This document shows, piece after piece, positions 11,422 to 24,045 of a DNA stretch of 64,000 nucleotides. The translations under genes were made by a program, and so were the position numbers. Position 1 is the stretch's first letter. Each line of letters begins with the position of its first letter. The stretch is from Ypsolopha sequella. Lineage: Eukaryota; Arthropoda; Insecta; Lepidoptera; Ypsolophidae. The notes beneath the pieces are model-generated. The model saw nothing but the letters and a program-made list of their open reading frames with translations. It searched no databases and was not told where the DNA came from. The stretch spans positions 13,643,221 through 13,707,220 of the forward strand of contig OW203986.1 of the NCBI GenBank assembly GCA_934047225.1. The letters run 5' to 3'.

Positions 11422-11690
11422 TTAGTGTCGTTGTAATCCATAATTTCTGCAGAGTACACGGCGGGAAATCGTGAGAGTTACAACACAATCGACTGTGGGT
11501 GCTTCTGGTACTACCGTGGAAAGATCCACAGGCTCACTTTTCACTCTTATTACCATTGCCTTTAGGGTAAAAAGTGGGCCTGCGCAATTTTCCTTGATGG
11601 TGCATAGTAGGCTGTGCGACGAACGGTGCGCATTGTGGGCTGAATGTTGGGTGGATTCATGTTCAAGTTGTATTGTGGTAACGGGACCAC
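11422..11690 (-). CDS. Candidate exon with VKSEPVDLS motif
   Basis: On the minus strand a pyrimidine-rich tract ending in TTGTTATAG gives a consensus splice acceptor just before 11690. The frame then stays open for about 90 codons to a stop at 11422. It begins GGPVTTIQLEHESTQ and contains VKSEPVDLSTVVPEAP. VKSE fits the sumoylation consensus (hydrophobic-Lys-x-Glu), and PVDLS fits the CtBP co-repressor binding motif; the pair is common in transcription factors. Base composition is clearly richer in GC than the flanks. No DNA-binding domain is visible, and the terminal ~30 codons may be intron read-through since GTAATA and GTAGTA occur as weak donors. The parent gene is not identified, and chance or a pseudogene remain possible. 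Confidence 0.35.
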
Positions 11691-12157
11691 CTATAACAAC
11701 ATAATTGAATAATACAATAGTCACTTACCCTGCAATAGACATGGCTAGCAAGAAATGACATATACGGTCATAGATATGGAAAATGGAAGGGCTTCTTATG
11801 AAAAACTAACTCTTATATATCTACGACAGTATGTCGAATGGGCATACGCAAACAAGCATAACGAAACCTAACCTAACCCAAACTTAATGGACTTTTAGGA
11901 TCAGTGCATAGTAGACCTATGCACTTTTCAGGTTTAGCTTACTATGTTTAGGTGCTATGACACGGCAATAAGAGCTGCCAATAAATAGCTTGTCATGCTG
12001 GTGTATCATCCGTTAAATATTATTTTTGCGACAAATAACCTACTAACAAAATACCTGTAAGACATACGTAAACAACTTGTCAATAGTTGCATCCGTGTGA
12101 TATGATTTCAGACATCGTCTTCTTTTCTAAAGTTTTCATGTTAAAAATTACGTAGGT

Positions 12158-12326
12158 ATTGGTTTCTATTCGGTGTAACACGGCTTAACTTATTTGACAG
12201 GACTAACTTTATTTTAAGTTTCCTGTCTTTGTCTTTTCGATACAGATAGAAAAAGACAGACCGCTTAAATTAAGTTAAGTCATGTCAAATAAGTTACATC
12301 GTGTTACACCGAATCGACACCATTGT
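12158..12326. mobile_element. Palindromic MITE, TA-type, copy 2 of 3
   Basis: Related to 5986-6158: TTCGGTGTAACACGG on the left, CGTGTTACACCGAATCGACACC on the right, and the shared core AACTTATTTGACAGGACTAA. The left terminus is eroded. It sits about 160 bp upstream of the large LTR element. Confidence 0.8.
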
Positions 12327-12484
12327 CTATAGGTCTACCTTATATCGCATGATCTTACTCTAAAATCAGTGACGGCTTTATTCGTTACGTGGATGCTATA
12401 GAAAAATTTGTAACAAAAAACCATTGTAAATAATGCCGATACGCTCTCCAATTTTGAATCAAAATACGAAACTCTCCAAAATAC

Positions 12485-12488
12485 ACAC
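12485..12488. repeat. Left 4-bp target-site duplication (ACAC)
   Basis: ACAC directly precedes the TGT at the start of the left long repeat and recurs at 29809-29812 directly after the ACA end of the right one. A 4-bp duplication is usual for many insect Gypsy-group elements. The sequence lies in a short AC run, which lowers its weight. Confidence 0.65.
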
Positions 12489-14966
12489 TGTACTAAATCC
12501 TGTAACACTAATTACTGCTCACACTGAACTCCATCGACCCGAATAACAACCCACTTACAACCTACATAGCTTAACGTTTGGTGCTTAATAGAAATGATTT
12601 TAACAGATATATGGCCAAAGTGTGATCGTCAGATTAGAACCTTACGTAGCGCCTTAAGTAGAACCCAAATTCTTTAAAAGTGATTCAGAGATGAAGATAG
12701 CTAACAACCCTTATTAATAGTCCTGTTCTAAATTATAACTTATCTTTCACGTGCTAAGTAAATTGGACATAAATTAATTAAAACCAAATCAGTAGATTTA
12801 GATAGTAAAATTAGAGAATATAAAGTATTGGTAAAATGTTCAGATTAGAAATTTCACTATTTGTCAGTTAAGCCAATATATGAAAGTCATAGAGATAACA
12901 CTTTGTAAACAAATCTAGATGTAAAATTCATTAATGTTACAATAAATAAAAAGGTGAATAAAATCTCTGTAGCAATTCTGCGCCAGTCAGCCTCTTAAGA
13001 GGCTATGTGAATTTACTATGTTAGACTATACCCGCTACTTTAGACGATACATCACATACAAATTTTGTTTGATTATGTTATGAATAAAATGCATTATTAT
13101 TATTTTTTTTAATAACCACTACCAATAATTGGGGATGGATGAGGTGAGGTATTTCTGAGTTTGAAATTTAATCATTTATTGATGATCAAAGCTGAATAGT
13201 ATTCCAACAGCTGACCTTTATGTATGTTGTAAAACTTATTACTCGATAGATACTTCTATACGAAAATTACTTATTTAGCTGGTAATCTTCGAATAAGTCC
13301 ATAGGACAGTGAGTAAAATTCTCACATCTGTGATTATCTGGTCAATAAAATAGAGACTCAAAGAAAGCCATATTGGCAACTTCTCAGAAGTACCTTCCCT
13401 TGGATGTGGAATACCCCCTTGACTTTTTTTAGTGTATACTTTTTTTGAATTCTAAATTTAAGATTTATTTATTTATTTTTATTTTTACGCGCCTATGTTG
13501 GTTCCCTGACTACACAGCTCTGGTAAAGAACCAACAAGAAATCCAGAGCGTCCCTATCATCATAGTAACCAAAACTACAAATGACACAAATAATCCAACA
13601 GAATGATTTCAGTTTTCTAACTTATGGCTGTCTTGTGTTTCTGTACCAAATATATTTTATTTGTTCTTATGTCATTGGTAAGCTAAACTACCCCATTTCA
13701 GTGTATAGTTAGCTCGTGGCTGTATTTTGCCTGACAAAAGAACAAGTAACATCTATACAAATACACCAAATGTTACTAATTATATACTTGAGTAACAAAC
13801 ATTGAAATCACTCGTGTTGCACCATGTCCCACTCAAAGATTCAGTCTCTTTAACAGATCTACTCAAATAGTGACTGACAGTTAAAATTAATTTCTTAGAT
13901 ACTGCTGGTAATACTCAACTTAAAGTTGCTATGTCAATTTGACAAAACTATCTAGTAAAAAACTTAGACTTTCATATTCAGCGTACAGTCATTCTGTTTA
14001 CTATTCAATAGAGAATTTCTATCAAGTCAAAATTGCAAGTTGTTTCAGTAATAAACTTCTCTAATACAATCGTCTTTGTTGTATTTAATGCAAGTCAGAT
14101 ATGTACAAATTTCTACCAGGTTGGAATTTTACCCATTTTCTAAAAATCTCCAAGTTTCAGTAAGGTTTTTACATAATAAGTCTCAAATATATTAAAACTT
14201 TTGAATACAATAAATTAGGCTTTCAACCCTCATTTCATGTAGGAAAGTTTACTTTAAAAATCATTGATTTTCTAGTAATATGAAACTACTGTGACTTTCA
14301 TCCTTAACAGTATTGCAGTTATTTATGTAGTCAATTTTATAACTACACTCAGTAGAATAATTTCAATATATTTTGAAAGAGAAATCTGCTCTAGGTAATG
14401 TAGTATTAAAAATACTAATAGAACTTTGTTTTTATTCTAAAGATGTATTCATTTAATTCCATTGACGAAGAACAACTTTTACTACCCCATATTTGGTGTA
14501 TAGTATCAGTTAAGGCTTTTATTTTGCCAGACAAGGGAAAGCATTTATGCAAACAAATACATCATGTTATGTACTTCAAGTTTATTGAACATTTATAAGA
14601 ATTGAAATTATTCTCTTGAATAAAGATTTCCCGAACTATTTTCACGGTAATTAGTTTATTAGTTACTTACTCAATTGAGTAATAAAAGAAAATCCGAAAC
14701 ATTCTATATTTCATCTAGGTTCTACTCTGTATCAATGCAGTCATTTCGACAAGGGAGTAAGTAAGTAAATACTGACTAAAAGGTTCGTCAGTCTGCTATA
14801 CTCTATTTTGGATTCTTATATACCAAACTATTTATTAGGCATATTTTGTGCCAAACTCAAGTCTCTTTATTTCTTGAAAGAAATACCTAAGTAAATACAA
14901 TATTTTAAGAGATAATTAAGTGATGAAACTTATGTTTCCTATCATTTCATATTTATTGCCAATATT

Positions 14967-15198
14967 AAAGCCCTATGCCCTAGCATTCAAAACTAGTGTT
15001 CTGTGGGCATATAAAACCCTCTTAGATAAACAATGAAACTATTTCAGTATCAAAGCCCTATGCCCTTACATTCAAAATTGGACTTATAAAGCCCTCTCAA
15101 ATAAACAATGAAACTATTTCAATATCAAAGCCCTATGTCCTTACATTCAAAATTGGACTTATAAAGCCCTCTCAGATAAGTAAACAATGAAACTATTT
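14967..15198. repeat. Three tandem ~75-85 bp repeats in the left LTR
   Basis: Units start with AAAGCCCTATG at 14967, 15052 and 15127, and each ends in an AAACAATGAAACTATTT block. The second and third units are closest to each other; the first carries extra bases (TAGTGTTCTGTGGGC). The same array recurs at 27697-27928 in the right LTR. Confidence 0.85.
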
Positions 15199-15705
15199 GT
15201 CAAACAAACTAGTCAACAACAACCTATTCCTGAACCACTAACTCTAATTTTCAGAGGTCCCTATCTACTTGAAAACTTGTAACCTATCATAATTGAATTT
15301 ATTGACCTATTTTCCCTGAACAATGAAGAAAGTTACCTGAAACCTCCCACTATGCATAATTTCTAAAAAAAACCTATTAATGTCCTAACAATAGACTTGA
15401 ATTTTTGGAATTTACCTACCTAACATTTGGCCCTAAAATCAAATGTTCCTAGGCTTTTAAATGTGTGAATTTTCAAAGCTAGAGGTCCGTCACCTCACAT
15501 TTACAATTAAACGTGTGTGTGGTTGTATATTGTGCTAGCAAACACCATACAACCCCTCAACTAATCGACAGAAAGAAGTGAGGCAAGTTGAAACCTCTCT
15601 GTGTGCCTAACACCCTAAAACTTTGCCCTACTCAGACAGGGGGTGATACAGTAGGTAAAAAGGACGTCACCCCGCTGGCTGGGATAGCCTATATGATCAT
15701 GTGTA

Positions 15706-15744
15706 TATATAAATATATAGATATGAGACCATGACCAGCTCAGT
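15706..15744 (+). promoter_or_regulatory. Plus-strand promoter candidate in left LTR
   Basis: TATATAAATATA (15706-15717) is followed by the insect initiator TCAGT at 15740-15744, putting the initiating A (15742) about 34 bases after TATAAATA. The downstream sequence is GC-richer, and a 47-codon frame starts at 15748, only 6 bases after the predicted start. Inference only; the identical site lies at 28436-28474 in the right LTR. Confidence 0.4.
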
Positions 15745-16496
15745 CAGATGACAAAGGACAGAACAAATCGCAGCCTCTTCACGGCTCGGACGCTTTGCCA
15801 TAAACATCGCCTTTCATGGAGGATGTGTTTCCAGTATGTAAAACTGGCGCAAGGCCATCCCAGACGCTTGCTTCCCTCCAGAGGAGGTTAAAACTAGACT
15901 CTGTCGTTCACACCAGTAGGTGACCTGAATCTAGCCCAAAGCGACTTCCGCTCTGTAAGCTCCCTGCCTGACTCTTCAAGATATCCCAGCGACTAGCCCT
16001 ATGCCATTGTTACCCTGGTACATCTTCCCGTTTCCACGTCCGGCATTACTAAGAAGAGACCATACTCCCTTCCTCCCCATCAACCCCTGAATCGACCTAT
16101 GCACTATTACATTATTTAGGTACGTACTTTTAATTTCGGAACTTGAAAATACGATTATCGAACCCTTTACATAACGCGGAATCTAGCTCGTTCGCTCGTT
16201 CACCCTACACGAATTCAAACGCGTGTGTCAATCGCCGAGTCGGAAAAGTCAAAAACTATTGACCATAACCGAATCTATTTACGAAAAAAAGGGCATTCCG
16301 CCACCTAAAAGCTAACGCGACGCGAAATGGTCCCGAGACCTAACGAACAGATAGATTGACACATTCCGTATTTTAATCGCAAATTCCGAAAACAAAATCA
16401 CTATTAAAACAAACAGAAACTTCCCCAAATAAACTCAAAAATGAACTACACCTTTAAAACTTCTTGCAGCACTTCCACTGACGACGGTGTAAAAAT

Positions 16497-16534
16497 GAAT
16501 GAGCCCCCACCCTACATTTCCACCCATTTATATA
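16497..16534 (-). promoter_or_regulatory. Minus-strand promoter candidate in left LTR
   Basis: On the minus strand TATATAAATGGG (16534-16523) is followed by initiator TCATTC (16502-16497), placing the start A at 16500, about 32 bases after TATAAA. This spacing is canonical. It would give a U3 of about 580 bp and an unusually long R-U5 of about 4 kb. The identical site lies at 29227-29264. Confidence 0.45.
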
Positions 16535-17081
16535 CTAAGTGTGATATTAGCGTTATCAGTGCTATCGGCGTCAACGGTGCTAACGGTGTTATGTGCGCTT
16601 TCGTGCAGAACGAACAAAAGTGAGACAACCAAACAAGAGTAATAGAGATGGCAACATAACAACAAAACATGGCAACAGCATATACTCGGCGTAAGCAGGA
16701 CAGGACAAAAATATACAAGTAAGAGTGAAAGAGATAGACACATGGTGACAAGCCTAAGGCGTCATCTAGTCTACGTGGCAACAACTTGGCAGTTGCGTGA
16801 CAACAACAGCTAATTTAGGGTTCACGCATAATTGGAAACCATAATGTTTGAAATTGAAAGTTTATTCTTAATTCCTTCCATATTGGACCGATTGTTTGGG
16901 CCGGTGGTTGAGTTTACTGTATTTATCATTTAAAATCAGTTATTCTACGCGATCGATTTCAATTTGCTTTATTTATTTCAACGTGATTTATTTGATTACA
17001 TACAACAATCTTCCTGCCCATTATCATAACATTTATTTGTGAATTGAGACGTGAACAGATGAGGTACGATCTGTCACAGCG

Positions 17082-17089
17082 CTTTCCCC
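17082..17089 (-). promoter_or_regulatory. Polypurine tract candidate
   Basis: On the minus strand GGGGAAAG, preceded by a T-run (AATTTT) and separated from the LTR start (TGTGACAG) by only CGC. Retroelement second-strand primers are purine runs directly upstream of the 3' LTR, often after a T-box. The three interrupting bases are a weakness. No purine run exists at the opposite junction near 25218 on the plus strand. Confidence 0.4.
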
Positions 17090-17169
17090 AAAATTTACGC
17101 AGATTAGCAAGCCTTAAACGAAGGAAATTTTCTCTCCCATCATTCACAAATACACGATAACAATGTTCA

Positions 17170-17990
17170 CTCTGATATTAATTTATTATCACCTTTCTCC
17201 CAGACCGTTCATGTGTGGTGTGTGTTTATACCTAGTAGTTAATCAAAACTTAACCGATTGAGACTCCAAACCATTGCTTAATTGTTCACGAATAATCTGT
17301 CCGTCAAACAAGGAGATCTGAAATTCCCAGAGAGATCGTTTGTGAGACGACCTTGTCCTAGTGACACCGCAAAGATTTTCTAGACAAATTCTATTTTTTC
17401 AATTTAAGTAGACACGCTTTGCGCCTCTTTCATAAACCAAGATCACTTTAATAGCTATCCATCCAGATACCCAAATGAGCAATTGTTCTGCTCGGAATCT
17501 CTCCCAGCATTAAATTCTAACCAACTATTCGGAGAATGTATAGTGTTGCCGAAGATAGCATTAGCTGCGTGTAGAGTTAAACCTTTAAGTATCACAGTAT
17601 ATACTGTCCTTTAGTCTTTAAGACTCTAACCTAACACCAATTCAACTTAAAAGTTTATGTGTAGTATAGAGTCTCCAGGATATGATGACAATAAATTTAA
17701 GTCCACACCTTCGAACTGTTGTCTTGTTAGGGCCCTTTTTGTTGTCAACGTCATAGTCATATGTCAAAGTCGTTTCATTCCATTCCTTCCACCGACACAC
17801 TCTGACTTCCTCATCCGCTCTTACAATTTCCCTAACAAGCCACCAGCCCTACAAATATGAACCTATTTAATTTTAATTACCTCCATTTAACATGACTATC
17901 TTTTGAATACCACCATTACCTTTTAATACCTCCTTAACCTTTTTAATACCACCTTTACCTTTTTAACAACACCTTTATATACCTTTTAAA
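17170..17990. repeat. Internal unit A, diverged direct repeat
   Basis: Pairs with unit B (18628-19440). Shared anchors in order: TATTATCA...CTCCCAGA, TGTGTGGTGT, AATTCTATTTTTTCAATTT, GAGATCACTTTAATAGCT, CATTCGGAGAATGTATAGT (here CTATTCGGAGAATGTATAGT) and TCTCCAGGATA. The copies are clearly diverged, so this duplication is older than the insertion. Reading frames are not consistently conserved between the two copies. Confidence 0.75.
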
Positions 17991-18000
17991 ACTAACTTAA

Positions 18001-18612
18001 AATATAACTTATTTTAAATTTACTCAAAGCCCTTTTAAACGCCAAAATGCAAGCATTCGCTGATTGTCAACTACGCTTACACTCATGAGTGCATATCTAC
18101 ACAAAGCTAATTACGCAGAGTGCTAGACACGTAAAGTGTCATATACGCCAATTGTCAACATTGGCAAATATGCCCATTCACAATTACATAAAGAATAAAA
18201 AATAAAATATAACTTATTTTAAATGTACGCAAAGTCGTTTTAAACGCCAAAATGCAAGCATTCGCTGATTTTCAACTACGTTTACACTCATGAGTGCATA
18301 TCTACACAAAGTTAATTACGCAGAGTGCTAGACACGTAAAGTGTCATATACGCCAATTGTCAACATTGGCAAATATGCCCATTCACAATTACATAAACAA
18401 TAAAAAATAAAATATAACTTATTTTAAATGTACGCAAAGTCCTTTTAAACGCCAAAATGCAAGCATTCGCTGATTTTCAACTACGCTTATATTCATGAGT
18501 GCATATCTACACAAAGTTAATTACGCAGAGTGCTAGACACATAAAGTGTCATATACGACAATTGTCAACATTGGCAAATATGCCCATTCACAATTGCATA
18601 AAAAATAACCAT
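18001..18612. repeat. Three tandem 205-bp repeats
   Basis: Units begin with AATATAACTTATTTTAAA at 18001, 18206 and 18411 and are nearly identical. Each contains a dyad around CACTCATGAGTG (a perfect 12-base palindrome in units 1 and 2), the hairpin GACACGTAAAGTGTC, and the interrupted dyad CCAATTGTCAACATTGG. The array lies exactly between units A and B. It is noncoding; function unknown. Confidence 0.9.
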
Positions 18613-18627
18613 ATCTAAATAAATTCG

Positions 18628-19440
18628 GTATTTATTATCATGTTCCTCCCAGAATGAATATGTGTGGTGTAATTTTTATACCAAACGGTTAATCAAAAAT
18701 TAAATCAGTTGAAATTCTAATCTATAGGTTTATTAACTACAGATAAATATCCATCAAACAAGGAGAACTCAATCCTTCAAAGAAGTTAGTTGTGAATTAA
18801 CTCTACCCTAGTGGTAACACAACAACCTTCTAGCCAAATTCTATTTTTTCAATTTGAACAATAGATGTGCCTTTGTGTCTCTTTCTTGAATCGAGATCAC
18901 TTTAATAGCTCTCAAGATAAGTACCCAAATAACTAATTCCCCAGTCTAGAATCTCTTCCAATGTTAAATTCTAATCAACCATTCGGAGAATGTATAGTTG
19001 CCGAGAAAATATGCATCAGCTGCGTGTGTAGTGAAACTATTTAGAATCGCAGTTTATACTGCTGATTAGTCAAGATGACTCTAACCTAACTCCTTTTCAA
19101 CTAAATAGTTTGTTGTGTAGTGTAATGTCTCCAGGATAACACGACAATAAACATGAGTCCACATTCCTGAAACTGTTGTCTCGCTAGAGCCCTTTTCTTT
19201 GCCAAAGACAAAGTTAATTGTCATGGTTGTATCTTTCTATCTCTTCCACCAACAACATACTTCCTTCCTCATTCTCTCTAACACTTTCTCTAACGAAGCA
19301 CCAGCTCAACAAATATGGACAAATCTAAATGATTTAAGTACCTCTTATTTAAAATATTATCTTTTAATACCTCTTAAGCTAATACCTTTTGAGCTAACTT
19401 ATAAACTTACTTATAACATAACTAACTACCACTAATTAAA
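18628..19440. repeat. Internal unit B, diverged direct repeat
   Basis: Second copy of unit A (17170-17990), separated from it by the 205-bp array. It ends in a similar series of AATACCT / TTTAATACC blocks. Small open frames at equivalent places (17657-17860 and 19199-19435) share only a faint pattern near their ends and are not convincing genes. Confidence 0.75.
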
Positions 19441-20521
19441 ATAAAACCCAAATTAATTTCTATAATTTAATATATTTTTTTTTTATTTCAATAAGACAAC
19501 GAGAAATTGGAATAAACTGCTTTTAATAAACTTCCGAATATTTTTACATTTCATTTCTTAATAAATTAATTCATTAAAATACGATCTTGTACTTTTTTAT
19601 TTTTATTTAATTTACTATCAATTGACAAAGCATTTACACAGTCAACATATTAAAATTTCATAAATTTTTAATTTTCTTCTCTACTTCCCCCCAATCTTAA
19701 ATTTTCTCTTCTCTACTTTCCCCCAATCTTACTTCCCTTTGTACTTAATAAGTAAGTTCTTCCTCATCTACCTGTAAAATATAAAACTTCATCAGTGGCG
19801 TACTGTCTACTTCCTTTTCCATTTGTCCTTAAATATTTCATTAAATAAAACAAGACTTTTTTGTAATTAAATAGATTTTATTTAATTCCTTAAAGTAAAA
19901 TTCTAACTACCACTGAAAGTCATTAACAGTTTTTTTTTTCCATTTAATTATCAAAAACTGTCTAATTTTTAATGACCGAAGGTATTATTTCCCTGCAAGT
20001 AAACAAAAATAGTAAATACTATAATTAATATTGACAACCCTACAAATTATAACCAGAAGATGCTAAATTATTTAAAATATTTTTAAGTTATTCTAGTTTT
20101 TACTAACAGTAGCAATGATTGCTTTAAAATATCATTCTAATGAATTCAGTAGGTATCGTCAGGGAACCTGACTTTCATAGACTAAACCTTTAAATTTCGC
20201 AACCGATTACTTCAAGCTATATAAACTAAAGTGTAGGTTGTTCAGTTATACTTTGTTCACAAGATATATATAATTTAATTGGGCCCTCAGCTTCATAAAA
20301 GCATACTAGCACATAGGCACTAGTTGCATGTACAGCCCAAATCTAGTAAATAAATGCTGACGTCACGCACGCGTCCTATGCGAAATCAAATGTAAAATAA
20401 AGTCTATCATACCAAACATAAATATTATATTTTTAATACAACATCTACATAAATAAAACAACCTATACGAATAAGAAGATAGTATAAAAACACAAAAAAT
20501 GAATTCGGAATACGTTAGCGT

Positions 20522-20584
20522 CACTAGAGATTCGAACTTCCGGTTTCCTACTTCCTAGGTGACCATTCAACCACTCGGCCACAG
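20522..20584 (-). tRNA. tRNA-like pseudogene or SINE head
   Basis: On the minus strand CTGTGGCCGAGTGGTTGAAT resembles the D-arm of a leucine or serine tRNA, and AAGTTCGAATCTCTAG resembles the T-arm (B box). The stems do not pair over their full length and the anticodon arm is not clear, so it is probably not functional. It could be the start of a SINE inserted in the retroelement. Confidence 0.4.
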
Positions 20585-23500
20585 AGACATTTGATTATTG
20601 GTGTGAAAATAACATACAATATCCACCAGTCAGATTAAAACACTACCTAATTTACTTTTATTTCTTTTTGTTCTCTAAAAATTAAAAGTTAAGCTAGCCA
20701 ATATTTATAAGATATATTTATCTACTTTCACTTTAAGAAAAACTTCTAGATCAATAGATTTTTGCATTTATCAAAGTACAACAAAGATAATTTATAGTAC
20801 AACTCAGTTCTCGATCTAACCCTTCAACACATAAGTTGCGATCCTCGTGAGTTCGCCATCCAGATCTTCAATTAATATAAATTGTTCTTCACTGTCTACA
20901 TATATTAAAGATACTAATTACGCAACCCTGAAATACCCTGAAGTTATCGTCCAAGACTATAACCAAACCAACACGCAATCTATAACCTTTTCTACAGTAC
21001 TATTAACACGTCGATCCCTTGTCGTACTACTAATTTACTTCTTTCTCTTGTAAGTATGAAAAGTTTACTTCCCCTTAATAAAATAAAGTTTTGACGGTAT
21101 TATTTATTTTCTATTTGAAACAACGTACTTACATATCTCACCTAACAATAAACTTTTTCCCTCAATTTTTATCAGAAATCATTATTTTGGACCATCAATA
21201 AATCAGCAAAACCTCTTAATTTTATATTACTCTTTTTGTACTAAATCCTCACTTCGGTAGGCACCCGATTTTCTACTAATAGCTTATTCCCATTTTAAAT
21301 TTACACTTACAAATTCTTATTTGATTTATCAACACTGTTACTTTTCATACTGGACCCTCTAATAGAAAGTGAAACTTTACATACAGAACCCTGATTCTAT
21401 TACCCATTACCAATTCATTCTTCATCCCATATCAATTATTTGTAAAATACAAAGTCCACACATTATAGGTAGGTATTTACTTTGTGTATGATGACAATAG
21501 TACATTAATTAAATTTAAATATTTTTTTAACTACTATACTATATTTAACCTTTCCCCATTCTCAACTAACTAAAATAAATACTATTTTCCATAATTGTTT
21601 CTTTGGTACTGACATAATATTAATTGTAACTCCTTCTCAAAATTTGGCATGAAAACCTACGCAACTTACACCTGCTCAATCTCTAATATATACAATACAC
21701 TCATACAGTACATACTACAAATACCGCCTTAGACAACACCCCCATATTTACTTTGAAAATAACCAAAAAGAAAACAATTATTTAAATAAAACAGCTTTAG
21801 TTTATTTACCTATGTAACTGTCAACCTTAAGTTTGAAAACCAATCGTCGGAACCCATGCATCTACTTATGTTTTCACAAAGGATCCCCAAAACTGCCTAA
21901 TGAAGAAGGTGGTCTATGCTTACAAAGCAAGACAATACATCTAAACCTCGCGCACAGATCCCTGCCTATGCGAATCGATAATTAACCATAAAAAATAAAA
22001 ATACAATAAATAGACATATCACACACTAATATGTTTATTACGTACAATAAATTTCCAATTATTTTTAGATAACCGTCGTCTATATTTTACACGTCTAAAT
22101 ATTTGTAACTCACTCATCAACATTTGTACTAGGTACCTACTGAACGAAATTCCATGTGGTTCTCGCCATGATTTATCCAGAATTCTAAATCAATATAAGA
22201 TAATATATTTAGTGTAAATAAACAAACTCCAACATTAATAAAATTCTCTTGTTATATTGAAATTCGACATTTGACGGTCACCCCCCTTACTATCTCCCGT
22301 CATAACATTTTTCTAAACATTAAATAAAGTAAATATCCTTGAATGTTATGTAATTAATTTCAACACAAATGAAACCATAAATAAAGCCAGTAGTTTAGAC
22401 TACAAACTGTTTGGCAAGTAGCAAATCTCGAAATGACTTTACTTGCAAAGCTAACATAAATCTGTAGTAATAAGAACAATTAATATAATCATTTGATAAA
22501 AGGAATTTGGAACATTTTTAACTCGTCATGAAACATAATGTATTAACGCCATCTATAAATTTATTCCGGTACCAACTACCTAACTTCTTGTTACGCTTGT
22601 TCGTCAATAAGTGTCCCAATTTTGACGACCCAAAAAGTTCCTAGTTCATGCACTAGATGGAACTGCTAGTATTTTAATGGAAAATAAACAACTGTAGATA
22701 CCTAAGTATTTAATAATAACTCAACTCCATACTACAACCATCGACATAAAGAAGAAATATACTACACTTGTCATTCTTATATCGTCAACTGAATATCGAG
22801 CTTGTTGCTTGATCAAAACACCGGCGGCGAAAGACAGAGATAAAGCGACGAGTTTCGACGGTAGCGCAAACGAGACAAACGTATAAAGCAGGACGGTTGT
22901 ATGAACTAGGTTTTGCAGGATCACACACATGAACGGGTAAGTACTATATCTTCTCATTTTGTGTTTCTATCTAAGAACTAGGAATATGACAAACAATTTT
23001 ACAGAAACCCATGTGACACATCAACACATCGAACAATGTTACAAAGTTTAACCTACACACTGATTCAACTTACTTCGGTAATTTTCTACTTTCCCCATTC
23101 CTTTTAAGCATTACGATCCTCTTGTACGCTCACTAGCCACTACTTTAAACGCTATCTGTCTAAACAATCAAACATTCGAAATTAATATAAAGTTGGGGTA
23201 CACAATCATTAACTCTCTCATAATTTAAATTTAACTGACATAAGTGCAAATTGAATTAATTTATTGATTTGGTTTTGTTATTTATACCATAAACCTTTTA
23301 ATAAATCCAGCTTTTAAATAATTTCTACCCACGTCCAAACGCAAACCCAGCGTACAATGATCATTGTCTCCAAAACGGAACAGACCCTGTGGTTACATTC
23401 ATCAATATACTCTATGGTTATATTCTACATTTCGGTTTAGCTCTTTATACAGAAACATAAAAACTAAAATAACATGAAATACAACTAAAATAAAACCTTA

Positions 23501-24045
23501 CAAATTTACTTATAAAACTAAAATGTCTCCTAAAGTAAAATCAAATTATGTAGAAAATGTTTGCTATATATGAACAGCTTTAATATATCTAGCGCTTTAA
23601 AAATCTCGCTAACCTGTGACAAACTCTACATACCAAACAAAACAAATTCAAACTGAAGCTGACAGACGCCATTTGCTCAGTGACGGACGCTTTCTTTAAT
23701 TTAAAATTAAATTCCATGACGGACCTACCGCAAAAGAAGCTTCACTTAGAAGATACCGAAAACAAAATCGAAAATGATCCATGAGCATATCTACTGTAAC
23801 TCGGACGCAAAATTATTTCACAAGAAAGGTATGTACCGCTTTTACAAACGTAAACATTTCCAGTTGGATTCTACTTCGAAATTATTAGATTTACACTTAA
23901 TTATTACACGAAAACGAAGCTTTTCATGCGATAGTCGTTGTTTCTAAGAGCCAACAAGCATTAAAATTCTTGAATTATCTTCGTACAAATATAAACTTTC
24001 ATCACCATAAACAAACATTTCATAAACCTTTTCATTTACTTACAG

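Larger units (their letters stand above)
12489..17078 (-). repeat. Left long terminal repeat (4,590 bp)
   Basis: Begins TGTACTAAATCC and ends GATCTGTCACA on the plus strand, so it is TG...CA read either way. If the element is on the minus strand this is the 3' LTR. It contains a 73-85 bp tandem repeat (14967-15198), an imperfect internal duplication (13688-13782 versus 14481-14575), a GC-richer patch at about 15650-16100, and TATA-plus-initiator candidates on both strands. The longest open frames (60 to 90 codons, around 16441-16784) overlap each other on opposite strands and show no family resemblance. Confidence 0.8.

Noticed and set aside
11866..11880. CCTAACCTAACC, similar to the insect telomeric repeat TTAGG
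   Set aside because: Only two to three units; such short runs are common in intergenic DNA.
15748..15923. Two overlapping small frames (47 and 35 codons) just after the plus-strand initiator
   Set aside because: Length and overlap are compatible with chance in a GC-richer patch; no family resemblance.
16441..16623. 60-codon ORF present in both LTRs with a PPPY string (Gag late-domain-like)
   Set aside because: Its presence twice only reflects LTR identity. It is short, antisense to the favoured orientation, overlaps a longer opposite frame, and nothing else in it resembles Gag.
18001..18612. Could the 205-bp repeats be a CRISPR-like array
   Set aside because: The whole unit is repeated with no unique spacers, and the genome is eukaryotic.
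22721..22957. 78-codon hydrophobic minus-strand frame inside the LTR element
   Set aside because: Hydrophobicity follows from the base skew of this region; no motif, and a plus-strand donor GTAAGTAC in the same patch gives an alternative explanation.
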